Below, one piece after another: positions 17,480-27,060 of a stretch of DNA of 64,000 nt. Made by a program: the position numbers and the translations under genes. The notes below the pieces were generated by a model that did no database searches, was not told where the DNA came from, and saw only the letters and a program-made list of their open reading frames with translations. The first letter of the stretch is position 1. The number at the start of each line of letters is the position of its first letter. This stretch comes from Brevibacterium ravenspurgense (lineage in GTDB: Bacteria > Actinomycetota > Actinomycetes > Actinomycetales > Brevibacteriaceae): assembly GCF_001584615.1 (NCBI RefSeq), contig NZ_LQQC01000005.1, forward strand, positions 53,158 through 117,157, in the 5' to 3' direction.

Positions 17480-19224
17480 TTGTCATCACCCGCAGCCATT
17501 GCCTCAAGCGCACTGGGGATGTCCGTGCGGGCGTTCCACGCGCTGTTGCGCGGGTCGCCTTCGGGGTACAGCGGCATACCGGACTTAGCCTTGTAAACAG
17601 GCGGGTATTCGGGCTCGAGCATGGTGTTGCCGGCAATGAGGTCGGCAGCGCGCTCAGCAACCATCATGACGGGTGCGTAGATGTTGCCGTTGGTGATGGT
17701 CGGGAAGACCGAAGCGTCGACAACGCGCAGACCCTCGGTGCCGTGGACCTTCATGGACGAGGGGTCGACAACCGACATGTCGTCGACACCCATCTTCGCC
17801 GAGCACGACGGGTGCAGAGCAGTTTCGGCGTCGCGGCGGATCCAGTCGAGGATCTCCTCGTCGGTTTCAACGTCCTTGCCGGGCGACAGTTCGCCGCCGT
17901 CGAACGGTGCGAACGCCGGCTGGGACAGGATGTGGCGTGCAGCGCGCACAACCTCAACCCATTCGCGACGGTCGTTTTCGGTCGACAGGTAGTTGAACAG
18001 GATCGAGGGGTGCTGCTTGGGGTCGTTCGACTTGATCTTCACGTGACCGCGAACATCGGAGTTCATCGGGCCGATGTGCACCTGGTAGCCGTGTTCGTGG
18101 TCACCGCCGGTGCCGTCGTAGCGAACAGCGATCGGCAGGAAGTGGAACATGAGGTTCGGGTACACGACGTCGTCGTTGGTGCGGATGAAGCCGCCGCCCT
18201 CGAAGTGGTTCGAAGCACCCACACCGGCGTTGGCGAACAGCCACTGCGCACCGATCCACGGGGCCTTCCACATCTTCAGCCACGGCTGGATGGAAACCGG
18301 CTGCACGGATTCGTGCTGCAGGTAGACCTCGAGGTGGTCCTGCAGGTTCTCACCAACACCCGGCAGGTCGACGCGCGGCTTGATGCCGACCGAACGCAGG
18401 TGGTCGGGGTCGCCCACACCGGACAGCTGCAGCACCTGAGGTGAGTTGAAGGCACCTCCACAGAGGATCACCTCGCCGGCGGAGACGCTGTGCGGCTTCT
18501 TTCCGCCTCGTACGAAGTCGACCCCGGTCACACGGGTGCCGTTCCAGCGCAGCTGGGTGACAAAAGCGAGAGTCGCAATGTCGAGGTTCTTGCGGTTCTT
18601 GACCGGCCACAGGTAGGAACGCGAAGCGCTCATGCGCGAACCCTTGTAGGTGTTCGCATCGAAGGGGGCGAAGCCCTCCTGACGGTAGCCGTTGACGTCA
18701 TCCGTCGGAGCGTAGCCGGCCTGGCGGGTGGCCTCGAAGAACGCCTGGAACAGCGGGCTGTTGGCCTTCTTGCGCTCAAGGGTCAGCGGACCGGCGCCGC
18801 CGCGCCACTCATCAGCACCGGCCAGCGTCGTCTCCATGCGCTTGAAGTACGGCAGGACGTGGGCGTAGTCCCAGTCCTCCATGCCTTCGAAGGTGGCCCA
18901 CTTGTCGTAGTCACCGGCGTTTCCGCGCTGGAAGATCATGCCGTTGATCGAGCTCGAACCGCCCAGCACCTTACCGCGGGTGTGCGCCACGCGGCGGCCG
19001 CCCATGTGCGGTTCCGGGTCAGTCTGGTAGCGCCAGTCGTACATCGGGTTGCCCGACGGGAACATGAGTGCGGCAGGCATGTGGATCAGCGGGTCGAACT
19101 TGAAGTCCGCACGTCCGGCCTCCAGCACGAGCACACTGGTGCTGGGGTCAGCCGACAAGCGGTTGGCGAGCGCCGAACCGGCAGAACCGCCGCCGACGAT
19201 CACATAGTCATAGTGCTTCTTCAC
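17476..19224 (-). CDS. betA: Choline dehydrogenase (GMC oxidoreductase)
   Basis: A 582-residue FAD enzyme of the glucose-methanol-choline family that oxidises choline to betaine aldehyde. The ADP-binding motif [14 protein letters not shown] is at residues 10-23, the GMC signature [16 protein letters not shown] at about 80, and the C-terminal catalytic region is [10 protein letters not shown] with [14 protein letters not shown] 19224 follows AAGGAG. It sits between the betaine-aldehyde dehydrogenase and the BCCT transporter on the same strand, overlapping the latter by 4 bases. Context supports choline as substrate, although other GMC alcohol oxidases share these motifs. Confidence 0.9.
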   Translation of the reverse strand: MKKHYDYVIVGGGSAGSALANRLSADPSTSVLVLEAGRADFKFDPLIHMPAALMFPSGNPMYDWRYQTDPEPHMGGRRVAHTRGKVLGGSSSINGMIFQRGNAGDYDKWATFEGMEDWDYAHVLPYFKRMETTLAGADEWRGGAGPLTLERKKANSPLFQAFFEATRQAGYAPTDDVNGYRQEGFAPFDANTYKGSRMSASRSYLWPVKNRKNLDIATLAFVTQLRWNGTRVTGVDFVRGGKKPHSVSAGEVILCGGAFNSPQVLQLSGVGDPDHLRSVGIKPRVDLPGVGENLQDHLEVYLQHESVQPVSIQPWLKMWKAPWIGAQWLFANAGVGASNHFEGGGFIRTNDDVVYPNLMFHFLPIAVRYDGTGGDHEHGYQVHIGPMNSDVRGHVKIKSNDPKQHPSILFNYLSTENDRREWVEVVRAARHILSQPAFAPFDGGELSPGKDVETDEEILDWIRRDAETALHPSCSAKMGVDDMSVVDPSSMKVHGTEGLRVVDASVFPTITNGNIYAPVMMVAERAADLIAGNTMLEPEYPPVYKAKSGMPLYPEGDPRNSAWNARTDIPSALEAMAAGDDK

Positions 19225-19281
19225 TTGAACGCTCCTTGGAGTTGTGAACAGAAGATTGAGGGGTAGATCAGGCTCTGCGAG

Positions 19282-20775
19282 TCAGGCTTTGCGGCCGGAG
19301 AACCAGTCGGCCGGTGCCGGCTTGGTGTTGTGCCAGACGTGCTTGACCTCCTGGTATTCGGCCAGGCCGTCTTCGCCGAGTTCACGGCCGATGCCGGACT
19401 GCTTCATGCCGCCCCACTCGGCCTGCGGGACGTACGGGTGGAAGTCGTTGATCCAGACGGTGCCGTGGCGCAGGCGGCCGGCGACACGTTCGGCGCGGCC
19501 GGCATTTTCGGTCCACACAGCACCGGCAAGGCCGTAGATGGTGTCATTGCCCAGTGCCACTGCGGCGTCTTCGGCTGCCTCCGCGGTGTCACCGGAGAAG
19601 GTTTCGACGGTCAGCACGGGGCCGAACGATTCGTCGTGGACACAGCGCATCGACTGGTCGCAGCGATCGAGGATGGTCGGCAGGTAGTAAGAGCCCTGCG
19701 CCAGTTCGCCTTCGCCGCGCTTGCCGCCGGTGCGCAGAACAGCGCCGTCTTCGATGGCCTCTTCGACGTAGCGGTGCACCTTGTTCAGGTGGTCTTCGCT
19801 GATGAGCGGGCCGGTCTCGGCGTTTTCGTCAAACGGGCCGCCCAGGCGGATGAGTTCGGCGCGGCGAACGAGTTCGTCGACGACCTCATCGTGAATCGAC
19901 TCTTCGACGATCAGACGAGCACCAGCCGAGCACACCTGGCCGGAGTCCAGGAAGATCGCGGTGAGCGCGTTGTCAATTGCTGCTTCGAGATCAGCGTCGG
20001 CAAAGATGATGTTGGGGTTCTTCCCACCCAGTTCCAGGGCGACCTTCTTCACGGTCGGGGCGGCAGCGGCCATGATCACGCGGCCGGTTTCGAGACCACC
20101 AGTGAACGACACGAGGTCCACCTGCGGGTTTTCCGTCATTTCGGCACCCACGGTGCCACCCGGACCGGTGACGAGGTTTGCGACACCGGCCGGAAGCCCC
20201 GCCTCGTCAAGGGCATCCATGAGCCACATGGCGGTCTGAGGAGTCAGCTCGGCCGGCTTGAGCACGAAGGTGTTTCCGGCGGCGATGGCCGGAGCGATCT
20301 TCCAGGCCGTCTGCAGCAGCGGGAAGTTCCACGGCGTGATGAGCGAGCACACGCCCACCGGTTCGGTGACGACGCGGCTGGAGATGGACGGGTCACCCGG
20401 GTCGACCACGCGGCCGGCGTGCTTGTTCGCCAGGGCTGCGAAGTGGCGGAAGACGTTGATGATGTCGTCCATGTCCTGCTGGGACTCGACGAAGCGCTTG
20501 CCCGTGTCCTGCGATTCCATGCGGGCGACCTTGTCCTTGTCGCGCTCAAGGATGTCGGCCAGGCGGTTGACGATGGCGCCGCGGTCGGCTGCCGGGGTCG
20601 TGGCCCAGGTTCCTTCGTCGAAGGTGGTGCGGGCGGCTTCGATGGCGCGGCGGGCGTCAGCACGGTCGCCTTCGCTGACAGTGATGACGTGCGATCCATC
20701 GGCCGGGCAGAGGATGTCTCGGGTTTCCTGTGATTCCGCTTCTTGCCACTGTCCGTTGATGTAAATGCTCGGCAC
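19282..20775 (-). CDS. betB: Betaine-aldehyde dehydrogenase
   Basis: 497 residues from GTG 20775 (GAAGGAAG just upstream); the frame is open further but that part is unlike the family. This NAD-dependent ALDH has the ITPWNFPLLQ substrate/NAD segment, the ELGGKNPNI catalytic-Glu region and SGQVCSAGARL with the catalytic Cys. Length is typical. It oxidises betaine aldehyde to the osmoprotectant glycine betaine. It is first in the operon betB-betA-BCCT, and a divergent TetR gene with palindromic sites in between suggests choline-responsive repression. Confidence 0.9.
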   Translation of the reverse strand: MPSIYINGQWQEAESQETRDILCPADGSHVITVSEGDRADARRAIEAARTTFDEGTWATTPAADRGAIVNRLADILERDKDKVARMESQDTGKRFVESQQDMDDIINVFRHFAALANKHAGRVVDPGDPSISSRVVTEPVGVCSLITPWNFPLLQTAWKIAPAIAAGNTFVLKPAELTPQTAMWLMDALDEAGLPAGVANLVTGPGGTVGAEMTENPQVDLVSFTGGLETGRVIMAAAAPTVKKVALELGGKNPNIIFADADLEAAIDNALTAIFLDSGQVCSAGARLIVEESIHDEVVDELVRRAELIRLGGPFDENAETGPLISEDHLNKVHRYVEEAIEDGAVLRTGGKRGEGELAQGSYYLPTILDRCDQSMRCVHDESFGPVLTVETFSGDTAEAAEDAAVALGNDTIYGLAGAVWTENAGRAERVAGRLRHGTVWINDFHPYVPQAEWGGMKQSGIGRELGEDGLAEYQEVKHVWHNTKPAPADWFSGRKA

Positions 20776-20903
20776 GGCACTTCCTTCGCTTTTGGCTTGT
20801 AGGTTTGCTGCGTTTGCTGGCTGGTTTTCCTTGCGAGGGTTTCGCGCGGCGAGAGCTTCGCTTACGAAAGCTGCGCGTCCCAGCCTCACGCTTCTTTGCA
20901 ACG

Positions 20904-20940
20904 ATAACGCACGTTATATCGAAAATAAAACGAGCGTTAT
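20904..20940. promoter_or_regulatory. BetI-like operator between bet operon and TetR gene
   Basis: ATAACGCACGTTAT (20904-20917) is a near-perfect palindrome with CA at its centre. A second, imperfect site with the half CGTTAT ends at 20940. Both lie in the AT-rich divergent promoter region. Spacing and symmetry fit two TetR dimers repressing betB and their own gene. Confidence 0.6.
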
Positions 20941-21020
20941 ACTTTTGTGCTGCGCAGACGAGCTGTTAAGACAGCGTGACCTTCAAGTTGAGTAAAGCTG
21001 CAGGAGTACGATTGCGAACC

Positions 21021-21971
21021 ATGAAGCCGACCGAGCAGGCAACTGAAACAGCGGCTAAGCAGGCGAGTGAGCCTGCAAGTGCACCCGCGGATGGGTCAGC
21101 AGGCAATCAGCCTGTTGAACAGGCGGGTAGGCCTGCGGGTAGGCCTGCGGCGAGTTCGGTGCGTAAGCAGGCGACCAAGCCAGCGGGTAGGCCTGCGGCG
21201 AGTTCGGTGCGTAAGCAGGCGACCAAGCCGGTCCGCGAACGACTGTTGGATTCCGCCGACGCGCTGCTGTTCATCCACGGAGTTATTTCCACACCCGTCG
21301 ACCGGATCCTCAAAGACGCACAGGCCTCCCCGCCGAGTCTCTACTCACACTTCGGGAGCAAAGAAGGGCTGATCGCGGCTGCTCTGCGCCGTCGTCTGCA
21401 TATTTGGACAGGCGTGTGGGATGCCGAAATCGCCGCGGCTGACTGTCCGAAGGACCGGGCACTCGCTCTGTGGGATGCGCTCACGACGTACCAGGGCGAA
21501 CACATGACCGAACGCTGGTGCGCCTTCAGCGGGACCGCTGCCGCCATCGAACACCCCAGCGCTCAGCTGCAGGCCGTTCTCGACGAAGAAACCCAGCTGC
21601 TGCGCACACGACTCCTGGCCGCGGCCCGCGAAATCACAGGCGAGGCGGCAGGAAGTGAGGACGCTGGTGAGGTGAGCGGCACCTCGTCCGCCCGGGCAGG
21701 TGGCGCCCCGGGAAGTGGGGATGGCCAGGTGAGCGGCGCCTCGTCCGCCCAGGCGGGCGACGCCCCGGGAAATGGGAGTGAAGAGGTGAGCGGCGCCTCG
21801 GCGGGTTCTGCTGCGGCGGGCTCTGGCAGCCGAGCGGAGGCCTTAGCGTCGGCGCTCATGGTCGCGTACACGGGCACGATGTCCTTGATGCTGCGCGAGG
21901 ACTACCCCACCGCCATCGCCGAGGGCCGTGCGAGCGCCGAAGCACTCATCGACGCGTTCACCGCGGCGTAA
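21021..21971 (+). CDS. TetR-family regulator with repetitive basic N-terminus
   Basis: 316 residues from ATG 21021; TTG 21012 and GTG 20976 are in frame, and TTG 21012 has the better-placed AGGAG. A disordered Ala/Pro/Lys-rich extension of about 70 residues, with GRP cores reminiscent of AT-hooks and a 16-residue duplicated unit, precedes the TetR DNA-binding domain (VDRILKDAQASPPSLYSHFG). The effector domain contains another Gly/Ala/Ser insertion encoded by tandem copies of the palindrome-B arm. It is divergent from betB, so it probably plays the BetI role of choline-responsive repressor, although BetI proteins are normally near 195 residues. Confidence 0.75.
   Translation: MKPTEQATETAAKQASEPASAPADGSAGNQPVEQAGRPAGRPAASSVRKQATKPAGRPAASSVRKQATKPVRERLLDSADALLFIHGVISTPVDRILKDAQASPPSLYSHFGSKEGLIAAALRRRLHIWTGVWDAEIAAADCPKDRALALWDALTTYQGEHMTERWCAFSGTAAAIEHPSAQLQAVLDEETQLLRTRLLAAAREITGEAAGSEDAGEVSGTSSARAGGAPGSGDGQVSGASSAQAGDAPGNGSEEVSGASAGSAAAGSGSRAEALASALMVAYTGTMSLMLREDYPTAIAEGRASAEALIDAFTAA
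21135..21230 (+). repeat. 48-bp tandem duplication inside TetR gene
   Basis: Two nearly identical 48-base units (21135-21182, 21183-21230), preceded by a 12-base partial unit. Each encodes GRPAASSVRKQATKPA. They are in frame and lie in the disordered N-terminal extension. Confidence 0.85.
21660..21810 (+). repeat. Tandem copies of palindrome-B arm inside TetR gene
   Basis: AGGTGAGCGGCACCTCGTCC and two variants with GCGCCTCG recur about every 60 bases, in frame, encoding VSGTSS or VSGASS-like stretches. The 20-base string is identical to the right arm of the intergenic palindromes near 48.5 and 50.0 kb. Confidence 0.75.
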
Positions 21972-22017
21972 AGCACAAACGGCAACGCGCACCGGCTTTC
22001 ACGTCTGCTTGGGTGGT

Positions 22018-22075
22018 CAAAAACTCGGCCCAAAACCGCGTTTTTAACCGAGTTTTTGCACGCAGGAGCAGATTC
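22018..22075. repeat. Long palindromic repeat, family A copy 2
   Basis: AAAAACTCGG and CCGAGTTTTT form the stem (22018-22062), followed by GCACGCAGGAGCAGA as in copy 3. It is a more degenerate copy than those at 15244 and 25141. It lies just behind the TetR gene. Confidence 0.75.
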
Positions 22076-22181
22076 TCCAGAGCTTTGACTTCGGTGCTCC
22101 GTGCAGGGGACAACTCCGGTGCTATCCACAGGGTCCAGAAACCCGTGGCGCCCGCTGCTCGAGCGCTCCTACCTTCCGAAT

Positions 22182-23129
22182 ATGGGGCATGGAGAAAACA
22201 CGACGTCCGGTTTATGGAAACCGGCCACAGGTATTGCCACCACGGGAAGCCTTCTGAACAACGGTGTAACCAGGTGGACAATCGATGCCAACAGCCGACA
22301 GCTGGTTCACGGTGTACGAGCGTTCGGTGACATTCGAAGCATCGGCAGGGCGCCACGTTGGGCAGATGACTTGTGGTTTAAACAGCGGGAACTGCTTTCT
22401 GCCGTGCAGAGCAAATACCCCGAAGCGACCGGAGTAGGGCCTACTGCGGGGGCGCTCTACGGCATGGTTTTGCCTTACAGACTCCAGCGTGAAGAACTGG
22501 TGTTCGTAAGTACCGGCCGCGGAGGCAGACAGATTCGCATGAAGAACGTCAGGTCCAACCGCAAACCCATAGATAAAAGAGTCCTTTGGTTCGACCTTCC
22601 AGTCGCATCCGGACTGGAAGTTATGGCTCAAATCGCTGCGGAATTGAACTTCCGTGAGGCGGTGCAGCTTCTTGATGGACTCTTGGGGCCGTGGAACGGT
22701 GGTCCGAAAGTCGAACACGCCAAACTTAAAAGCTTCATCCGGGAGCTGCCGCAGTCCCGCATCTACAGAACTCTGCGCAAAGCCCTGCCGCTGGCCAGAC
22801 CAGGGGTGCAGTCGCCTCGGGAAACGAGCCTGCGCCTCGAGATCATTCGCGCAGGACTGCCCGAACCGGCAGTCAACCCGCGGGTCTATCTGCCGAGCAT
22901 CGGCGAGTACAGGAAACCCGACCTGGCTTGGGAAGAGTACAAGGTGTGCTGCGAATACGAAGGCATCCACCACATGACCGATGCGGACCAGTGGTCCAGC
23001 GATATCCGCAGATACCGCGCTTTCGAGGCGGCAGGCTGGACTGTCATCCGAGTGACCAAATCAATGCCGTCCGCCGAATACCTACAGGCGATTCGAGACG
23101 CCCTGCGAGCACGAGGCTGGAAACCCTAA
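22182..23129 (+). CDS. DUF559-like protein with Vsr-type endonuclease fold
   Basis: About 315 residues; ATG 22182 is a tentative start without a good ribosome site. The N-terminal winged-helix-like segment (GSLLNNGVTRWTID, then a VHGVRAFGD turn) resembles AbiEi-type antitoxin starts common in this actinobacterial family. The C-terminal region (KPDLAWEEYKVCCEYEGIHH, then DIRRYRAFEAAGWTVIRV) has the D and E-x-E/K pattern of very-short-patch-repair nucleases. Such proteins are abundant in actinobacteria with unknown function, and a role in DNA repair or defence is only inferred. It stands alone between a palindromic repeat and the convergent metal ATPase gene. Confidence 0.65.
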   Translation: MGHGENTTSGLWKPATGIATTGSLLNNGVTRWTIDANSRQLVHGVRAFGDIRSIGRAPRWADDLWFKQRELLSAVQSKYPEATGVGPTAGALYGMVLPYRLQREELVFVSTGRGGRQIRMKNVRSNRKPIDKRVLWFDLPVASGLEVMAQIAAELNFREAVQLLDGLLGPWNGGPKVEHAKLKSFIRELPQSRIYRTLRKALPLARPGVQSPRETSLRLEIIRAGLPEPAVNPRVYLPSIGEYRKPDLAWEEYKVCCEYEGIHHMTDADQWSSDIRRYRAFEAAGWTVIRVTKSMPSAEYLQAIRDALRARGWKP

Positions 23130-25049
23130 CTACACCTTGAAGCGTTCAGGGCCCTTCAGTGCTCGCAGTGCGTAGACGATCGCGGCCAGGTCGATGACTT
23201 CCTGCAGCAGCGCACCCACAACGGCTGGAATGAAACCGAAGAAGGCGAAGCCCATCAGCACGAGCGACAAAATGATGCCGATCCAAATGGCGCTCTTCGC
23301 CACCGCCAAAGTCCAACGCCCAATGTCGACAGCCTTGCCAACACGGGAAATATCGTCACGGGTGATCACGACATCAGCAGCTTCGGAGGCCTCTGTATCG
23401 CCGCGAGCCCCCATCGCAATGCCAACCCCGGCAGCCGCGAGAACCGGCGCATCGTTGACACCGTCACCGACCATGATGACCGGCTTCGGCTCGATCTCGT
23501 GCAGCAGACGAACCTTGTCCTCCGGCAGAAGCGAAGCGTGCACATCGTCAATCCCGACCTCCGCAGCAATCGCCTGCGCAGTGTGCGGATTGTCGCCAGT
23601 GAGCATCGTGACCTTTTCAAAGCCATGACGCCTAAGCTCCGAAACCAACTGTCCGGCGTTGTCCCTCGCCTGATCATCAAGGATCAGCGCACCGGCATAC
23701 TCACTGCCGATCGACACATAAGCGACAGTCTGTCCGGCCTCGAACTCAACCTCAAACGCCTCCGGCGCCATGCCGCGAACAAAACCAAGCGTGCCAACAC
23801 GAACAACGGAGCCACCCGCGCCGCCAGCAGCACCGCCACCGGCCGCGCCAGTAACACCGCTGCCAGCCGCACCATCCGCACCCGCACCAAAGTCAACCTC
23901 AGCCTCGACACCCTCGGTCGCAACCTCACGACCATTCCGTGCCTCAGGCAACTCAAGCCCTTCAGCAGCCTCAATCACACCGAGTGCCAAAACGTGCGAT
24001 GAGAACTGTTCGGCAGCAGCCGCAACAGCCAGCAGTTCGTCCTCAGAGACACCAACGGCGCGCACCTCGGCAACCGTCGGCCGGCCGTAAGTCAGTGTGC
24101 CCGTCTTATCGAAGGCAGCGGTCGAAGTCGAACCCAACGCCTCAAGGACGGCACCGCCCTTGACAATGATTCCCGCATTGGACGCCCGGCTCATACCGCC
24201 AAGGAACGCGACGGGAGCAGCAATCAGCAGCGGGCACGGCGTGGCCAGAACCAGCACCTCGGCAAACCGGACAGGGTCACCGCTGAGCCACCACGCAAGC
24301 CCTGCAATCAGCAGCGACACCGCCGTAAACGGCATGGCGTAGCGGTCGGCCACACGAACAATCGGCGCCTGCTGATCCTCAGTCTGGCGCACCAAAGCAA
24401 TGATCTTCTGGTACTGGGAATCTGCCGCCGAACGCGTTGCGCGCATCCGCACGGCCTGCGTGCCGTTGACCGAACCAGACAGAATCGTGTCGCCGACATC
24501 CTTCGCGACAGCCGCCGACTCACCCGTCAAAGACGATTCATCGAACGACCCCGCATCGATCGCCTCGCCGTCAACGGGAACAACTTCGGCAGGCCGTACC
24601 AGCAGAACATCGCCGGGCTCCACCTGGTCGATTTCAATGTTTTCTGCCTGGTCAACGGGGGCATCAACAGCCGGCAGTCGGTGTGCCCGCTGCGGAGCCC
24701 GATCCAACAAGCTGCGCAGATCACGGCGGGCACGCGCGGCCGCGTAGTCTTCCAGCGCCTCGCCACCGGTGAGCATGAGCGCAATAATCGACGCCGCCAA
24801 ATACTCGCCGACCGCAAGCGAGGCGGTCATCGCCACGACGGCCAGAATGTCGAGCCCGAACTCCCGCCGCATCAGCTGCTTGACCATGTCGATGACGGTC
24901 AGCAGGATGACGAATCCGACGAATACCGTCGCCACCAGCTGCGCAGCGGTGGTCAGGCCGGAAAAGTGCAGCGCGAGAACAACGATGAGCTCCACCAGCA
25001 CCGCGGCCAGCAGCTTGTACTCACGGAAAATGCGCATCACGGTTCCCAT
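23130..25049 (-). CDS. P1B-type heavy-metal translocating ATPase, TPC motif
   Basis: 639 residues of a metal-pumping P-type ATPase without an N-terminal metal-binding domain. The actuator TGES loop, phosphorylation motif DKTGTLT and hinge GDGVNDAPVL are intact. The membrane metal site reads TPCPLL instead of the usual CPC or SPC, a variant associated with non-copper substrates. The nucleotide-binding domain carries a Gly/Ala-rich insertion encoded near 23795-23885. Start codons at 25049 (ATG), 25040 (GTG) and 25037 (ATG) are all possible. No metal regulator lies next to it. Substrate uncertain (Co, Ni, Fe or Zn). Confidence 0.88.
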   Translation of the reverse strand: MGTVMRIFREYKLLAAVLVELIVVLALHFSGLTTAAQLVATVFVGFVILLTVIDMVKQLMRREFGLDILAVVAMTASLAVGEYLAASIIALMLTGGEALEDYAAARARRDLRSLLDRAPQRAHRLPAVDAPVDQAENIEIDQVEPGDVLLVRPAEVVPVDGEAIDAGSFDESSLTGESAAVAKDVGDTILSGSVNGTQAVRMRATRSAADSQYQKIIALVRQTEDQQAPIVRVADRYAMPFTAVSLLIAGLAWWLSGDPVRFAEVLVLATPCPLLIAAPVAFLGGMSRASNAGIIVKGGAVLEALGSTSTAAFDKTGTLTYGRPTVAEVRAVGVSEDELLAVAAAAEQFSSHVLALGVIEAAEGLELPEARNGREVATEGVEAEVDFGAGADGAAGSGVTGAAGGGAAGGAGGSVVRVGTLGFVRGMAPEAFEVEFEAGQTVAYVSIGSEYAGALILDDQARDNAGQLVSELRRHGFEKVTMLTGDNPHTAQAIAAEVGIDDVHASLLPEDKVRLLHEIEPKPVIMVGDGVNDAPVLAAAGVGIAMGARGDTEASEAADVVITRDDISRVGKAVDIGRWTLAVAKSAIWIGIILSLVLMGFAFFGFIPAVVGALLQEVIDLAAIVYALRALKGPERFKV

Positions 25050-25140
25050 ACTCCGATACTGCCCAATCCGCGGATTTCCGCCAGCAAGCTATGCCTTGCC
25101 TAACAGGGACGGAAGCGCTTCGTCTGCCTGCGTTTACATT

Positions 25141-25237
25141 CTGCTGCCACGTGCAAAAACTCGGCCGAAATCAGCGATTCCGACCGAGTTTTTGCACGTG
25201 GCAGCAGAAACCGGAGTTTTTGCACGCAGGAGCAGAG
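25141..25237. repeat. Long palindromic repeat, family A copy 3
   Basis: Perfect 24-bp arms at 25141-25164 and 25184-25207, from CTGCTGCCACGTGCAAAAAC through CTCGG. They are followed by the half copy CCGGAGTTTTTGCACG and GCAGGAGCAGAG. It lies between the divergent side of the ATPase gene and the end of the ALDH gene. Confidence 0.85.
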
Positions 25238-25322
25238 TCAAGCAGAGTCAGGACGCAAAGCCAAAGCCAAAGCCGGGCCCAACTCAGAGCCCTAACCCCA
25301 ACCCCGCAGTCAAACCCCTACA

Positions 25323-26861
25323 TCAGATGAACTCAACGCCCTGGGCCAGGGGCAGTTCGCCCGAGTAGTTGATGGTGTTCGTCGCCTGGCGCATGTAGGC
25401 CTGCCAGGAATCGGTGCCGGATTCACGGCCCCAACCGGTTTCCTTATTGCCGCCGAATGCGCCGCCGATTTCAGCACCGGACGTACCGATGTTGACATTC
25501 GCGATGCCAGTGTCGGAGTAGGCGAGGAAACGCTCGGCTTCTGCAAGTTCCGAGGTGAACACGGCACTCGACAGGCCCTGCGGAACCGCGTTGTTGAGTT
25601 CCACGGCGGCGTCGAAGTCGTCGTACTCCATGACGTAGAGGATGGGTGCGAAGGTTTCATCTTCCACGATCTGCGTCTGCGACGGCATGCGGACGACGGC
25701 CGGTTCGACGTAGTAGGCGTCGTCAGCTTCGTCGGTGAGCACGCGCTTGCCGCCGCAGACAATCGTTCCGCCCTGTTCTTCTGCCGCGCGAAGTGCGTTC
25801 TGCATGGCGTCGAAGGAAGCCTTGTTGATGAGCGGACCAACCAGCGTGCCGTCGTCGGTGGGCGAACCGATGGCCAGCGTGCCGTAGGCCTTGGCCACAC
25901 GGTCAACGAGGTCATCGGCGACCGAGGAGTGCACAATCAGGCGGCGCAGCGTGGTGCAGCGCTGGCCGGCCGTGCCCGCGGCTGCGAAGACAACGCCGCG
26001 CAGAGCCAGGTCGAGGTCTGCGCTGGGTGCGACGATTGCCGCGTTGTTGCCGCCGAGTTCCAGCAGCACCCGGCCGAAGCGTTCAGCCACAACCGGGCCG
26101 ACCTTGCGACCCATGGCAACCGAACCGGTGGCCGAAACCAGGTCGACGCGCTTGTCGGCAACCATGGCCGCACCGAGGTCGCGGTCGCCCAGCAGCACCT
26201 GGCTGAGGTTTTCCGGCGCACCGCAGTCCTTCGCGGCGCGGCGCAGCAGAGCTTCCGCACCAATGGCCGACAGCGACGAGGTTTCCGACGGCTTCCACAC
26301 CACCGTGTCACCGGCGATGAGGGCGAGTGCGGTGTTCCACGCGAACACAGCCACGGGGAAGTTGAACGCCGTGATGATGCCGACAACGCCCAGCGGGTGC
26401 CACGTTTCCATCAAGCGGTGGCCGGGGCGCTCCGACGGCAGGGTCTTGCCGAACAGCTGACGCGACTGACCGAGCGCCAGTTCGCAGATGTCGATCATCT
26501 CCTGCACTTCACCGGCAGCTTCAGACGGAATCTTGCCGGCTTCGATCGTGACGAGTTCGCCCAGGTCAGACTTGTGTTCCTCAAGAAGCTGGCCCCAGCG
26601 CTGCACGACCTTGCCGCGCACCGGCGCAGGGACATCGCGCCACTGCTTGAAGGCTTCGCGGGCAGCGTCGAGCTTGCGCCCCATCGCGGCTTCGTCATCG
26701 GCCGGCACCTGGCCGAGTTCGGCACCGTTGATCGGCGAACGCAGGGTGAGGCTTCCCGCACCACCTGACGAGGCGGAGGTCAGCTGGTCAAAATCGGCAC
26801 CGCACGCGGCGAGCGCCTTCTTGGTGGTCTCGAGGATCTGCTGCTGTGTCGGCAGTGACAT
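25323..26861 (-). CDS. amaB: ALDH7-family semialdehyde dehydrogenase (piperideine-6-carboxylate type)
   Basis: 512 residues from ATG 26861 with AAAGGA upstream. The NAD-ALDH motifs are ITAFNFPVAVFAWN, ELGGNNAAIV and GTAGQRCTTLRRL with the catalytic Cys. The AFNFP and GTAGQRC variants are those of antiquitin-type ALDH7 enzymes, which oxidise α-aminoadipate semialdehyde (in equilibrium with piperideine-6-carboxylate) in lysine and pipecolate breakdown. The neighbouring FAD amine oxidase would supply that substrate. The C-terminal GTSGAEIGGAFGGNKETGWG also matches the family. It is the second gene after the oxidase on the minus strand. Confidence 0.8.
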   Translation of the reverse strand: MSLPTQQQILETTKKALAACGADFDQLTSASSGGAGSLTLRSPINGAELGQVPADDEAAMGRKLDAAREAFKQWRDVPAPVRGKVVQRWGQLLEEHKSDLGELVTIEAGKIPSEAAGEVQEMIDICELALGQSRQLFGKTLPSERPGHRLMETWHPLGVVGIITAFNFPVAVFAWNTALALIAGDTVVWKPSETSSLSAIGAEALLRRAAKDCGAPENLSQVLLGDRDLGAAMVADKRVDLVSATGSVAMGRKVGPVVAERFGRVLLELGGNNAAIVAPSADLDLALRGVVFAAAGTAGQRCTTLRRLIVHSSVADDLVDRVAKAYGTLAIGSPTDDGTLVGPLINKASFDAMQNALRAAEEQGGTIVCGGKRVLTDEADDAYYVEPAVVRMPSQTQIVEDETFAPILYVMEYDDFDAAVELNNAVPQGLSSAVFTSELAEAERFLAYSDTGIANVNIGTSGAEIGGAFGGNKETGWGRESGTDSWQAYMRQATNTINYSGELPLAQGVEFI

Positions 26862-27060
26862 GTGCGTGTCCTTTCTGAGTTGGTTCTTCAGTCTTGTGAG
26901 TACGTGGTTCGTTGTGACTTCGGAAGATTGGTGAGTTTGGGGCTTGCGGGTGGAGTACTGGCGCTGCGGGGTTTCGTCCCACGGGCGCCGTACCAGCCCA
27001 GCTGCGCCGCACCAGCCCGACGGGAGTGCCGGCGCCACGATCTAAAGCCGGCGGCCGCGC

